Shown here piece after piece: positions 10,107-20,559 of a stretch of DNA of 64,000 nt. The notes under the pieces are model-generated. The model saw only the letters and a program-made list of their open reading frames with translations, was not told the DNA's origin and searched no databases. The stretch's first letter is position 1; each line of letters starts with the position of its first letter. The stretch is taken from the NCBI RefSeq assembly GCF_000372725.1, contig NW_005201287.1, forward strand, positions 729,272 to 793,271, in the 5' to 3' direction. Origin of the DNA: Emiliania huxleyi CCMP1516. Lineage: Eukaryota; Haptophyta; Isochrysidales; Noelaerhabdaceae. The position numbers and the translations under genes were made by a program.

Positions 10107-10335
10107 ATTTGTGTTAGTGCCAGTGGCAGTGTGCGCGCAGTCCCGTGCCAGTGTAAAAGAAAGAAAGAAACACAACAAATGTATGTGTGTATGTAGGAAG
10201 GTGAAGAACAGTCAGGCTCGGACTGGACACCAACGCGGTATGGGTGGACGCTGGACAGATGATGACGACACGCACGAGCGACACACAGACACAACCAAAC
10301 GAGGGATGGGACGAGGACGGGTCCCCACGTGCAAG
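10107..10335. repeat. Dispersed repeat cluster downstream of the UGT gene
   Basis: Three pieces match elsewhere in the window. 10111-10155 matches 8416-8452 directly. 10180-10250 matches the reverse complement of 53298-53372 (core GGACTGGACACCAACGCGGT). 10287-10333 matches the reverse complement of 27130-27180 (core CCCATCCCTCGTTTGG). It looks like remnants of a non-autonomous element family. Confidence 0.7.
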
Positions 10336-10339
10336 AGAG

Positions 10340-11143
10340 AGAGAGAATTCTTGATACGAAACCACGACGACACACACCAGTCGACTCGCATCGGTTGCCT
10401 CCATGAACGGCGGAGCTATTCTCGCGTCCACACCACACCTGGCTCCAACGTGGACACGCCCATAGCTGGGGACACTACTAGGTCACGCATGGCATCAGAA
10501 GTTTTATCTCTGGGCCCCGAAAGGCATCTCTAGCAGCGTCGTTACGCATGCACCCTCCCCTCCTGGGCGCATACGCCTCACGTCTCGACAGAGCATAAGC
10601 CCTTGGTGTGCCACGAGACGAGTTTTTCGCCATCGCAGCGAGCAGCAAGCCACTCGCCGCAGCAGCCGGAGGCATCGCCACGGCACTGGCTGCGCCGCGG
10701 TCCCGCACCCGTCGGCGACGCTCCCCCCGCGGAAGACCGCGCGTAGCGACGCCTTGACGATCGAGATGAGCGCGCTTGAAGCTCGCCCACCTACTGCCCC
10801 TGAGAGTTGGTTATCGAGTGGGCTCAGCTCCCCCCCTTGGGATCGAAGCTTCCACGACCTCGCACCCAACACCACAGGCGGGATCAGAGAGAGACTCCGC
10901 ACCGGACACCGCCCGGGCACAGACCCCCTACCCGTCGGACAATGCCTGGACCCCTCACAGAGCGGCCCACACACAGATCACGCATCGGCAGATTTCACGC
11001 CTGGATCAGGCGTAGACAGCACACACTGGTCACAGTTGCATAGCCCTGCCGGGGGGGACGAGTTCGCAAGGTTCATATTAAAGAATACAAAGTGGTGACA
11101 ACCACTGAGTTCTCAGTAGACGAACGAGCGTCGACTGAACAGA

Positions 11144-11145
<2 letters not shown>
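10340..11145. other. Intergenic region before the ankyrin-phosphatase gene
   Basis: I find no supported gene. Reading frames here overlap antisense and lack family features. Confidence 0.4.

Positions 11146-11146
<1 letters not shown>

Positions 11147-11174
<28 letters not shown>
11147..11174. repeat. CT dinucleotide run 32 bp upstream of a start codon
   Basis: The (CT)14 tract lies in the presumed 5' UTR or core promoter of the ankyrin-phosphatase gene, which starts at 11206. Confidence 0.8.
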
Positions 11175-11205
11175 CACGTGCAAGCCTAACAATTCACAAA
11201 CCGCC

Positions 11206-13510
11206 ATGGAAGACGAATCCACGGCGCTGCGCGAGGCGTCGAAGGCAGGCGACGCTGCGTGCGTGGCGCTGCTGCTGCGAGCCGGCGGCGGCGGCGGCAT
11301 CGACGAGGCCTGTCCTCTTGGCTGGACGGCGCTGCACAACGCCGCCTTCTCCGGGAGCGCTGCGGTGACGTGCGCGCTGCTCGCGCACGGCGCGGATTTG
11401 GCCGCTCGCACAAAGATCGGTGCGACAGCGCTGCACGTGGCCTCGTTCAACGGGAGGCTCGACGTGTGCAAGCTTCTGGTGGTGCACGGCGCAGATGTGC
11501 ATGCGACGGACCGGGACGGGATCACGCCACTCGAGGACGCGAGGTACCGCACCCTCGACCGATGCTGCGCGGTGGAGACGCCTGCGCAGCAGTGGTCAAA
11601 GAGCGCCGCATTCCTCGCCAAGGTGAGTCCGGCCGCCCCCGCAAGCCGCACCTCCGCCCGGGCGAGCCTCTCCCCGCCTGCGCTGCGTCTCGGGTGAGAG
11701 CGCCGCCTCGCAGGTGATGCCGATGCCTCCCGACGAGCGGCTCGCCTTTGCCAGGCGCAGCTGGGGCCTCCGTGCCGCGGAGCTGCTGCAGGAGAGCTTC
11801 CTCCTCGGCCCACTCCCTTCCCAGCTTCCTCCTCGGCCCACTCCCTTCCCAGCTTCCTCCTCGGCCCACTCCCTTCCCTCCCTCCTCGCTCACTCACCCA
11901 CTAGTGCCCTCCCCCCCACCCCTTCCCCTCGCCAGGACGCCGTCTCGGCCGGGGACGGCGGCCAGGCCACCCTCTCCGCGCTGCTCGACTGGCTCTCCGG
12001 CGACGTCGACGCCAGGGACCACGACGGCTCGACTGCGCTCCACGCGGCGGCCGAAGGCGGCAACCTCGCCGCCGCCGCGCTGCTGCTCGACCGCCGCGCC
12101 AGCCCCGGCGCGGCGACGCGCGTCGGCGAGACGCCTCTCCACTTTGCTGCGCGGGAGGGCCAGCCGGAGGTGTGCCGGCTGTTGCTCGACGCGGGCGCGC
12201 GGGCCGACGCGCCGACGCGGGCGGGGACGACGCCGGTTGACGAAGCGAGGCGCGGCGGGCGGGCGGCGCACGAGGAGGTGCGCCGGCTGCTGGATCCCGA
12301 GGGGCTGCTGCGGGGCGAGGGGCCGCAAGGCAGCGCCAACGCGGACGCGCCTGGTGGCGGCGTTGCGGGAGAGAGGCGGGTGGTCGTGCACTGCGACGAC
12401 CTCTCCTCGCTGCGAGAGCGGTCGGGCATCGACCACATCGCGGAGCACGTCCACTTGGCAAACTACTTTGCCTCCAAGAGCCGTCCCAAGGTTGCGGCGG
12501 CCGGCATCACCCACATCCTCGTGGCGGCGCAGGAGCTGCCGCAGTCCCAAGCTGGAGGTGGGCGGTAAGGTAAGGTGTAAGGTAAAGCTCTCCACCTTCC
12601 GCAGGAGCTGCCGCAGTCCCTCGCGGCGGACGAGCGCCTCTCGTACCTCTCGCTGCGCCTCGCAGACAGCCCGAGCGCGAAGCTGCCACTCGAAGCGGCC
12701 CTCGCCTTCATCGACGCCGCCCGGGACGCCGGTGGCAGAGTCCTCTGCCACTGCGCCGCCGGAGGCAGCCGCTCGGCTGCGGTGGTGCTCAGCTGGTTGA
12801 TGCGCGAGCAGCGGCTGGCGTATGACGAGGCGCTGTCGCGCGTGCGGGAGGTGCGCTTTGTGGAGCCAAACCTCGGCTTCGAGCAGCAGCTCCGCGCCTG
12901 GGAGCAGCAACTCGCTCGCGAGAGGCTGCCTGCAGCGGCGCAGGCGTGGGCCGAGCAGGCCACCGCGGCGCTGCGAGGCGCGGCTGCGGCGTGCGCTGCG
13001 GCGCCGGTGCAGTCGGAGGCTGCCGCGAAGGCCGTGCTTGGCGAGGTGTGGCGCGCGTGGGAAGCCAGCTGCGGGGGAGAGGTTGACGGCCGTGCCGCGT
13101 CTGAGGTCGCCGAGCTGTGCCACTCCAAGCTCCTCGGTTTCGCGGCGCGCTCGGGCGACTACTTTGCCGTCTATAGGATGGACGAGGCGGCGCTGCGACG
13201 CGGCGAGTACTCCTACGGCCCCGTGCCGCTGCCGGCTGCTGTCGTGCCCGCGCTCTCAAAGGCCAGTGGAGAGTGCGAGTGGCGGGCGTGGCCAGCGGGC
13301 GGAGGAGACGGCCCGCTCTACACGTGGCGCGGCAGCTACGATGCGACACGGCGGCCGTGGTACCAGCACGCGGCGCGGCACGGAACTGGGTGGATCGTGT
13401 ACGCCGACCCGGTCTTCCCAGAGGAGCGCATGCGCTCGTTCGTCTCGCCGTTGATGGGGTCAGATGGCGCGCTGGCGGGAGTGCTGCTAGCGGGATCGTT
13501 TGCGGCGTGA
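11206..13510 (+). CDS. Ankyrin / dual-specificity phosphatase / Cache-like fusion protein
   Basis: Exon 1 is 11206-11622 (139 codons) and holds ankyrin repeats (GWTALHNAAFSGSAAVTCAL, GATALHVASFNGRLDVCKLL). Intron 1 (11623-11713) is GT-AG. Exon 2 from 11714 has further ankyrin repeats (GSTALHAAAEGGNLAAAALL, GETPLHFAAREGQPEVCRLL) and begins a phosphatase domain (GITHILVAAQ). After an intron near 12533-12604, the last exon gives the active site LCHCAAGGSRSAAVV with the catalytic Cys and Arg of the HCx5R loop. The final ~120 residues (TWRGSYDATRRPWYQHA, then DGALAGVLLAGSF) resemble a Cache ligand-binding domain, an unusual partner. The simple-sequence insert 11792-11935, three copies of a CTCCTCGGCCCACTCCC unit, is probably also intronic. 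A signalling phosphatase is inferred. Confidence 0.75.
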
Positions 13511-14910
13511 GAACCAAGACCGCCGGCGGGTGTGTGTACATAATAAAGGGGAGTGCTCCGCGCCGCTGCACCGCAGCCACCGCGCGCGTGCGGTGTGTGG
13601 GCCTCTCTCTCGCGACACACACACATGCTGTGCCTGCCGATATGTCCATGTGGGGGCCCGAGCGCGAGCGCTTTGGTGCATTAGAGAGCCTCTTGCTGGG
13701 CCTGGGGCAATTCGTTCGTTGGAGTGTGTAAATCGAGTTCTCCTGCCCCCGCGATAAGCGGCGCAGAAAAAGAAACACAAACCGCGCTCGGCCTGGTCGT
13801 CCGTTTGCGTTTCGAACGCGCTCTCTCCAACACGCAACAGAGCGGCGCCTTCTCGTATCGCGCGAGGTCGCGGATGCCTCAGACACAGACGAGAGCCTGG
13901 GCGTCGACGTCAGCCGACTGGCGCACCGGCGGCGCTTCGCGCCCCCTGCGGCGGCCGAGGTCGCGCGCACCCTCGATCTGCTCGACGAGCTCGGGGTCGC
14001 GCCGGCGGAGGACGTGGTCCGCCTACGCTTCAGGTCATGCGTGTCATGCGCACGGAACACGAGAGACGTCGTGCTACGCCATGGTGGTCCGCCTCGGCGT
14101 AGCACACGAGGAGCGTGCGCGTGCTCGTCAGGAGCGGCGACAAGTAGACAAGTCTTGTCACTAACAGAGTAGAGAAGGAACTGACCTCAGGGCCGATGTA
14201 ACCAAGCGCTGGTAGCGTGGTTTTACCTCACACCCATGGTCTCACAGTGTGCCGGCAGTCGCCGAGCAGTGTCGCTCACACAAGCCGCAGCACAAGTGAC
14301 TGAGGGCCAGTGAGGGCGAGCCCATCGCTGTCACAGCTGGGCTGCTTCGGCCGCGTGCACCTCCGATCCTGTACCGTGTTTGTTATGTGCCCCCCCCCCC
14401 CCAATGAACACACCAGTGAGGGAGGGCGAGACGATCGAGGGGTCCCGTACCATGCGGAATCGACCCTATCAAGTGCTCAAGTGCTCAAGAGCTGTGGCAG
14501 CCGCACAGTGCTTTCAGTGGGGGGGCTGTATGCCAACTGTGGTCTGTGCCTCTGGCTCTGCCTCAGCGTGTGAGCAGCAGAGGGGCTTCACTCCAGGCTT
14601 CCGGCGCAAAGAGCTGCATGCCACCGAAGGCGCTGTCGAGGTTCGCCGAGCGCGACACAGATTGGGGAACACCGTCACCGACGAGCGCGTCGGACTTTTT
14701 TCAGATTTCACTTCCACGGACAAACACGGCCTCACGGCACACGGGGGACACACGGACACAGCTCACAGGTCACAGCGGACGGTGCGGGGTGTGTCCCCGT
14801 CACACGGCGAGGCGCGGGACCGTCTGTGGCGAAGTGGGTCGCGTCCCCCGATTTCCTCAACTCACGGTCCTTCCCCTTTGTGGGGGAAATGGCCAACGAG
14901 GACTATTGAC
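13511..14910. other. Intergenic region, with a possible coding remnant
   Basis: Most of this is unassigned. On the plus strand 13864-14050 reads as plausible protein (EVARTLDLLDELGVAPAED) but has no start or recognisable family, so it could be an exon of an unseen gene or chance. A C13-14 homopolymer lies at about 14389-14402. Confidence 0.35.
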
Positions 14911-17108
14911 TCACACGTGCAGGCACGCGTCATCGCCAGAGCGCAACGCCACCAACCCGTTAAACCCGCCGCCAGCCGGGTCTCCCGGGGGGGTTGGCGG
15001 CGGCGGCGGGAGCCGCGGCTGCGTGGGCCGCTCCCACCTCACAGCCTTGGTCTGGGTGTGGTAGTAGTACGGGCGGCCGCTCTCCAGGTCGCGCGCCTCG
15101 ACCCACTGCTCGTCGAAGTCGGGCGCCGCGGCCGCCTCCTCCTCGGACCACTTCTTGAGCTCCTTGACGAGCCTGGGGTGGGTGGGTGGGTGGGTGGGTG
15201 GGTGGGGGTGCGGCGGCGGGGGGAGGGGGCGGCGGGGTACGGTCAGGTCGTAGCACGGAAGGAGCGAGAGTGTGAGGCGGAGAGTCAGTGCACAGTGGGG
15301 GGCAAGAGTGGGGGAGGTGGACAGCAGAGTGGCGTGGGCAGAGCGGCGGGGTGCGAAGGGCTGTGTTGGGGACAGTGGGGCCGCCGGAGGGTGTGAGGGG
15401 CCGCCTCGTCAGCTCGCGCACGAAGAGCTGCTCTCGCTCGGGCGGCGGCTCGCGGGTCTGCTGCTGCGCCCACGAGGAGAGGCTCGCGGAGGAGGGGACA
15501 CGAGAGGCGCTTGGCGAGCCGTTCGCGCTGGCAGCGAGGCTGCTCGGCGCACTGCCCGCGAGGGAGGAGCCGAGCGAGGAGGACCGCGAGTGGGAGGGCC
15601 CGCCGCTCCTCGCGCTCCTCCGGCCTGCCTCTGCCGAGCCCGCCTCTCCCCCGTGGGACAGCCTGCTCGACGCCCGCTGGATCGGCCCTCCAGCCTTGCC
15701 GCCAGCCTTGCGCTTGCCAGAAGCAGCGCCCGGCTTGCCGCCGGCCTGGCCGCTCGCCTGCTTGGCGGCGTCACGCTCGTCTGCGGCGCGCAGCGTCGCG
15801 AGGAGCTCGTACACCACCTGCGGGTGTATGTAGGGCAGGGTGTAGGGCCGGGGGGGGGGGGGGGGGTAAGGCCCGGTGTAAGGCCCGGTGTAAGGCCCGG
15901 GGGGGGGGGGGTCAGGGTTGGGGTTTGGGGTTCGAGGGCGCGGGTTCGATGGCGGCGCGTACCTTTGAGACTTGGAAGCTCGGCGCCTTCTTATCCTTGC
16001 CAAAGGAGCCGGACGAGGCGGCCAGGTTCTCGGAGAGCTTCCTCCCCACCTGGACCAGCCCCGTGGCGCCCTTCTGCGCCGCGTGGTACGCCACGAGCAC
16101 CTGCAGAGCACACCAGAGCCGCGGGGCGAGTCGGGTCACGGTATGTGAGACATCCCCCCCCCCCATCCACATCCACACACCCACACCACTCACACACTAG
16201 CTACAGCTTGTAGCGATAAGGTGCGTCCGCCCGGCGCCTGCTCGATCTGCGTGTCGAGCTTGTCAAGGCGGCCGATCAGACCCTCTCTGCCGTCGGCGGC
16301 GGTGTCGACGCCGAGCGCCTTGTGCACCGCGCCGAGCAGCGCCTCCTCGGACATGGAGGACACCTGCAGCCGGAGGATGTGAGAAGCGCACACAAACGAA
16401 AGGGCAGGACGGGGCCGGGGTGCGAATTAGGGCGCGGTCCACGCGCACCTGGTAGAGGAGGGCGAGCAGGCCGAGGAGGAGGAGGAGGGAGAGGACGCCC
16501 GGCGGCATCAGCAGCACCCACGAGTGGTCGAGGCCCGTCAGCTTCCAGAGCAGGTGCGCGTTGACCGCGTGCCACGCCAGGGAGAGGAGCATGCAGAGGA
16601 GGGCAAAGAGGGTGATGTAGATGACAAACCATTTGAGGCCGCCCTTGAGCTTCTTGAGCGGGGCGACGAAGGCCTTGACCGCCCAGTGGCCGCTCACGGA
16701 CACCCTCGCGGACATAGCTGACATGGCGGACCCCCGTTTCGGTTCCTTCACCTCCTCATCCTCCTCCTCCTCCTCCTCCACTTCGGCGTCCGCGTTGTCC
16801 GCCTCCAGCCATCGCTGAAGCCGCTCCTTCTTCTCCTTCTTCTGCTTCCTTCGCTGCCTGCCAAAGAAGGAGCGGCGGCGCTGGTGGACGAGGGACGGAT
16901 CCGCGGCCGCTGCGGATCCCGCAGACGAGCCATCACTCACGTCTGCGTCTGACTGCTGGCTCCGGCCGCCGCCTGCGGGTCTGAGGCCGGATATCGACGA
17001 CAGGCCCGCCGGCTCGGTGTCAGATATGGACGCCATCGCGACACACGACCAAGTCCAAAGCAGGTTCCGCAGAAGGCGGCCGAACGCCGCGCTTGGGGCG
17101 CTGTTCAC
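14911..17108 (-). CDS. Two-TM protein with acidic region and C-terminal WW domain
   Basis: Five exons fit perfectly in phase: 17108-16449, 16363-16196, 16100-15963, 15817-15405 and 15172-14911 (546 residues). The first exon has a basic cluster (RRRSFFGRQRRKQKKEKKER), an acidic run (EVEEEEEEDEEV) and two hydrophobic helices (WFVIYITLFALLCMLLSLAW and WVLLMPPGVLSLLLLLGLLA). The middle is Ser/Ala/Lys-rich and probably disordered. The last exon carries a canonical WW domain (DEQWVEARDLESGRPYYYH, then VRWERP) followed by a Pro run. WW domains bind Pro-rich ligands, so a membrane-tethered adaptor is inferred. Introns 1-3 are GT-AG. Intron 4 (15404-15173) is GC-AG and contains a GGGT tandem run (15177-15210). 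The start at 17108 could instead be Met at 17033. Confidence 0.75.
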
Positions 17109-17331
17109 AGCCTCCTCCTAAAAACACAACCCCGGACCCAAGACGCACAAGCACAGACAGTCGAGAAGGGAGAGAGACAGCAACGACAGTCAGAAGTCAG
17201 CGCTGGGTCCCAGGAAGGCGAATGCGATGACGGCCTCTAGTGTGAGCTCTAGCTAGTGAGCTCAAACGCACGCCGGCAGATCGCGACTATATACAGCTAG
17301 TTAGGAGCCGACCGACCCTCGCGTCCGGTGC

Positions 17332-18816
17332 TCACCGACGGCCGGGCGGGCCGCCCGCCCACGCGCCGCCTACGCGCAGCGCGTGCGCCGCAAACTCGCC
17401 CGCCGACAGCGCTGGCCAGTCTCCATCGGCCGTCGCGAGAGGCCTGCCCGGCTGTCGCCGCGGGGCCCCCGCGAACACCACGCGTCGGATGCGGTGCCGC
17501 GCGAACTCGCGCGCAAAGTGCACGCCCCACGCCCGCCGCAGCGTCGTAGCGAAGTAGGACCGCGCCTCCTTCGCGCTAGGGATCCCTACGCGCGCCGATC
17601 CGCCTCCAGTGCTGCTTGGATGCCGACTCCACCACACAGTCGAACACCTGGTGCAGGTCGTCCGACGCCTCCGCGCCGCCCTGGCCATCGTCGCGCGCCC
17701 GAGCGCTCATGTAGTGAGGCCCGCCGCGGTGGATGGTCTTGCCCTCGAGGAGGTGCTCCGCCGGCGGCTGCTCGGGCCCGCGCTGCACTGTCGTGCCGCG
17801 CCACCGTACAGACGGGTGCGCCTGGCCTCGTGTGCCAGTGCAGCGCGCGCCGTGCGGGACTCGCGCAGCTTGCAGTGCAGCCGCCCATCCGGCACGATGC
17901 CGTTCTTGCCGCGCGTGCCAGCGGTGCCGTTGAGTGTGACAGGCGGGATGACGGCGCTGAAGATCTCGCGCGGCTCCTCCTTGCCGCGCAGCCCCGCGTG
18001 CAGCGCATCACCGATCACGCGTGAGAAGATGTCGTCGTGGCAGTTGCCGTGGGCGCGGTCGTTGAGCGTCGCCAAGCCCAGCTGGACGCCAAAGGCATCG
18101 CAGACTCGAGGAGGGCCGCGGCCGGAGCAGGCGATGCTCTTGCCCACGAGCGCGCGCACGGCTGGGCTCTCCCGGCCGAGGTAGGTGCAGAAGATCTCGC
18201 GGAACTCGCGCGCCTCGCACCGGTTCTGAGCCGAGGGCCATGAGCTCACCCACGCGGACGAGAACGAGTCGACGGCCAGCCACGCCTCCCGCCGCGTGTC
18301 GCCGTGCGGCAGCCCGAGGATGCTGCGGCTGAGCTGGTTGCGCTTGACCTGCTCCCGCTGCTGCGTCAGCTGCCGCTGTAGCCCAGCGCTGCCGGCCCGC
18401 CCGTTGCCAGCCTCGGGAGCCCGGAGATCGAGAGGCCCCGCGACGCCCTCGCTGCGGACCTCGCGCTGCATGCCCTCCCACGCCCTCTTGAAGGACTCGC
18501 CCGTCGGCGTCAGCTGCCCCAGCTGCGCGCCGAGCGGGTTGACGTAGGTGGTGCAGCCCGAGAGGAAGCGCAAGAGGCGAGGGCTGTTCGGGTACGGCAA
18601 CTCGAAGGCGCCGTGGCCGAAGAGCGGAGCGAGCATCTGGAAGAAGCCGCGCTCGCTGCCGCCGCCGGGCGTCGACCTGTCGAGGAACCTCTCGGCCGCC
18701 TCGACAAAGCAGGCGCAGAACGCAGCCGGCGCCACCTCCTCGAGCGAGCGCAGGCCGAGGCCGCGCATCCGCGCAGGCAGGCGAGCCCGCCGCGCGGTGA
18801 TGGCGTCGCCGAGCAC
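17332..18816 (-). pseudogene. Degraded retroelement-type ORF
   Basis: The main frame (17707-18816) begins with LPARMRGLGLRSLEEVAPAA, a pattern typical of the region after the reverse-transcriptase core in algal non-LTR elements. It continues through GRESPAVRALVG and DGRLHCKLRESRTARAALAH. Good sequence then moves to a second frame near 17780 (LLEGKTIHRGGPHYMSARAR) and back to the first near 17660 (GIPSAKEARSYFATTLRRAW, ending near 17332). Two compensating frameshifts and the missing polymerase core mark it as a truncated relic. The family assignment is from pattern memory and only moderately sure. Confidence 0.5.
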
Positions 18817-18899
18817 GCCCTCGTAGCCGCACGCCTCAGCGGCACGAGTGAGCGCAGCGGGGACAGCGACGCTCGCAGTGCTGCGCGACGCGGCGCGGG

Positions 18900-20107
18900 T
18901 GCGTCAAGGAGCTGCTCGCCGAGCTCAAGAAGGCGCCCGCCGCAAGGACGGACGCGCAGCAGGCCGCCGCCAAGCTGCTCGCCTTTGTCGGCGCCGAGTC
19001 GCGGTCGCTGCGCCTCCACTTCTCCGCCCTCGTCGCCGTCCCGTTTGCGCACGGCGCGCACGTCTTCATGCCCGCCACGGCGCTCGACCGCGGGCTCCTG
19101 CTCCGCCTGCTCGCGACGCTGCAGAAGCGGCTCGGCCGCTTCGACGACAAGTGCGTGCACGCCACGCAGGCCTTCTTCGAGACGCTGCCCGCGCACGGCG
19201 GCCTCTCCCTCCCGCAGCTCGACGCCGCGCTCAGCCGGGCGAAGCAGGTTGGCGTCGAGAGCCGCGCCTTCGAGAGGCGCCTCGAGGTGGGCGGCGGAGG
19301 AGGCGCGGCGGCGGCGCCCGCGGCGGCGGCGCCCGTGGCGGCGGCGCCCGTGGCCGCAGGGCCGAGCCGGGGCGGCGGGCAGCCTCCTCCCGTCATCTCG
19401 CTCGACGACGACGGCGCGGCGGGCGGCGCGGCGGACAGGCGCGGCGGCGGCGGGACGGCGGGCGGAGAGGAGTCGCGCCGCGCCCTCGAGAGGCAGATCG
19501 CGGCGGCGGCGAGGCAGCGGCAGACCCTCCGGGCGGGGCACATCCTTCCGGCCGCCGCCTTTGCAGACGAGGCGAACGAGTCGGAGGAGAAGTGCCTGCG
19601 CGGCCACGACGCCCTCAAGGCGGTGGCGGCGCACGACTCCGTCGGCGGCGGCGAGGTGTACTCCGACGTGGCCTCCGCCGCGCACCTGGCCGCCGGCACG
19701 CTTCCCAAGGCGGCGCAGCTAAAGGCGCTCCGCGCGCACCTCGAGCAGGCCAAGCGCACGCTCGCCGCTGCGCTCCCGTCGCTCGGCTCGCTCCTCGAAG
19801 GGACGGTCAAGGCGGGCTTCGACGTGGGCGGTGCCTACCTCGGCTTCTGCTCCGAGCGCGCCATCGTGGTGAACCTCGCGCCGCTGCTGCGCCGCTGGAA
19901 CGAGGCGGGCAGCTGCTCCTCACCCTCGCTCACGAGGCGGCGCACCTCCTCAGCAGGGGCGGCGCGCACGACAGCGCGTGGCGGCAGACGCAAGGGGGCG
20001 GAGGGCGTGGCGGAGGGCGCACCTACGACGAGCTCATCCAGGCCGCCATCGTCGCCGGAGTCGGCCCGGCGCCCGGCGCATTCGCTGGCGTCGGGCGGAG
20101 GGCCTGA
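18900..20107 (+). pseudogene. HEAAH-motif gene with a frameshift
   Basis: From about 18900 the plus strand reads CVKELLAELKKAPAARTDAQ and continues in one frame through RSLRLHFSALVAVPFAHGAH, an Ala/Gly-rich linker and GGAYLGFCSERAIVVNLAPL. At about 19910 the good reading changes frame to LLLTLAHEAAHLLSRGGAHD and ends TYDELIQAAIVAGVG at a stop ending at 20107. HEAAH plus a downstream His-Asp fits a zinc metallopeptidase-like HExxH helix. The 5' end is missing or lies behind an intron, next to the retroelement relic on the other strand. One single-base shift separates the two parts. I recall similar C-termini in large algal HATPase proteins, but that link is unproved. Confidence 0.45.
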
Positions 20108-20559
20108 CCGTGGCGCGCAGCGCTGCGTTGCTTGGCCCGCGCTGCGCTGTTGCTGGATTCTGTTCGATTACACACAGTGTACAATAAAGGGGGCGCTGGC
20201 CCATGCCGAGCCGCTATTTTAAACAAAGTCGTATGCGATGGTGCGTTTCCGTTCGTATTTTGAGGAGATTACGTCTTGATATGTATCGAATTGATTTAAC
20301 CGCCCTGGTGGCCTTCTCACCGTCTCACTTGGGCCGCCGCTGCGCGCTGGCACAAAATAGTTCTCTAGTTGTGCTTGGTTTGCCGTTAGTGACTCTCCTG
20401 CCACCTGCGGCGCGAATAATTACAAAACGTACATGCTGGGGGCGACGGGGGTCGTCCCCGCCGCAAGGGGGCCCGCGACGCACCGGGCGGCACACGTTCC
20501 ACCCCGGCGTTGGGAACGCGCACTTTGCTGGCGCCGAGCACACGTAGCTCGCGCCTGCA
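20108..20559. other. Intergenic region between convergent genes
   Basis: There is no gene here. An ACAATAAAG at 20179 could be a poly(A) signal for the plus-strand gene. Confidence 0.35.

Noticed and set aside
15272..16213. Plus-strand frames over 15-16 kb
   Set aside because: They lie antisense to the WW-domain gene, whose five exons fit in phase with a clear WW motif.
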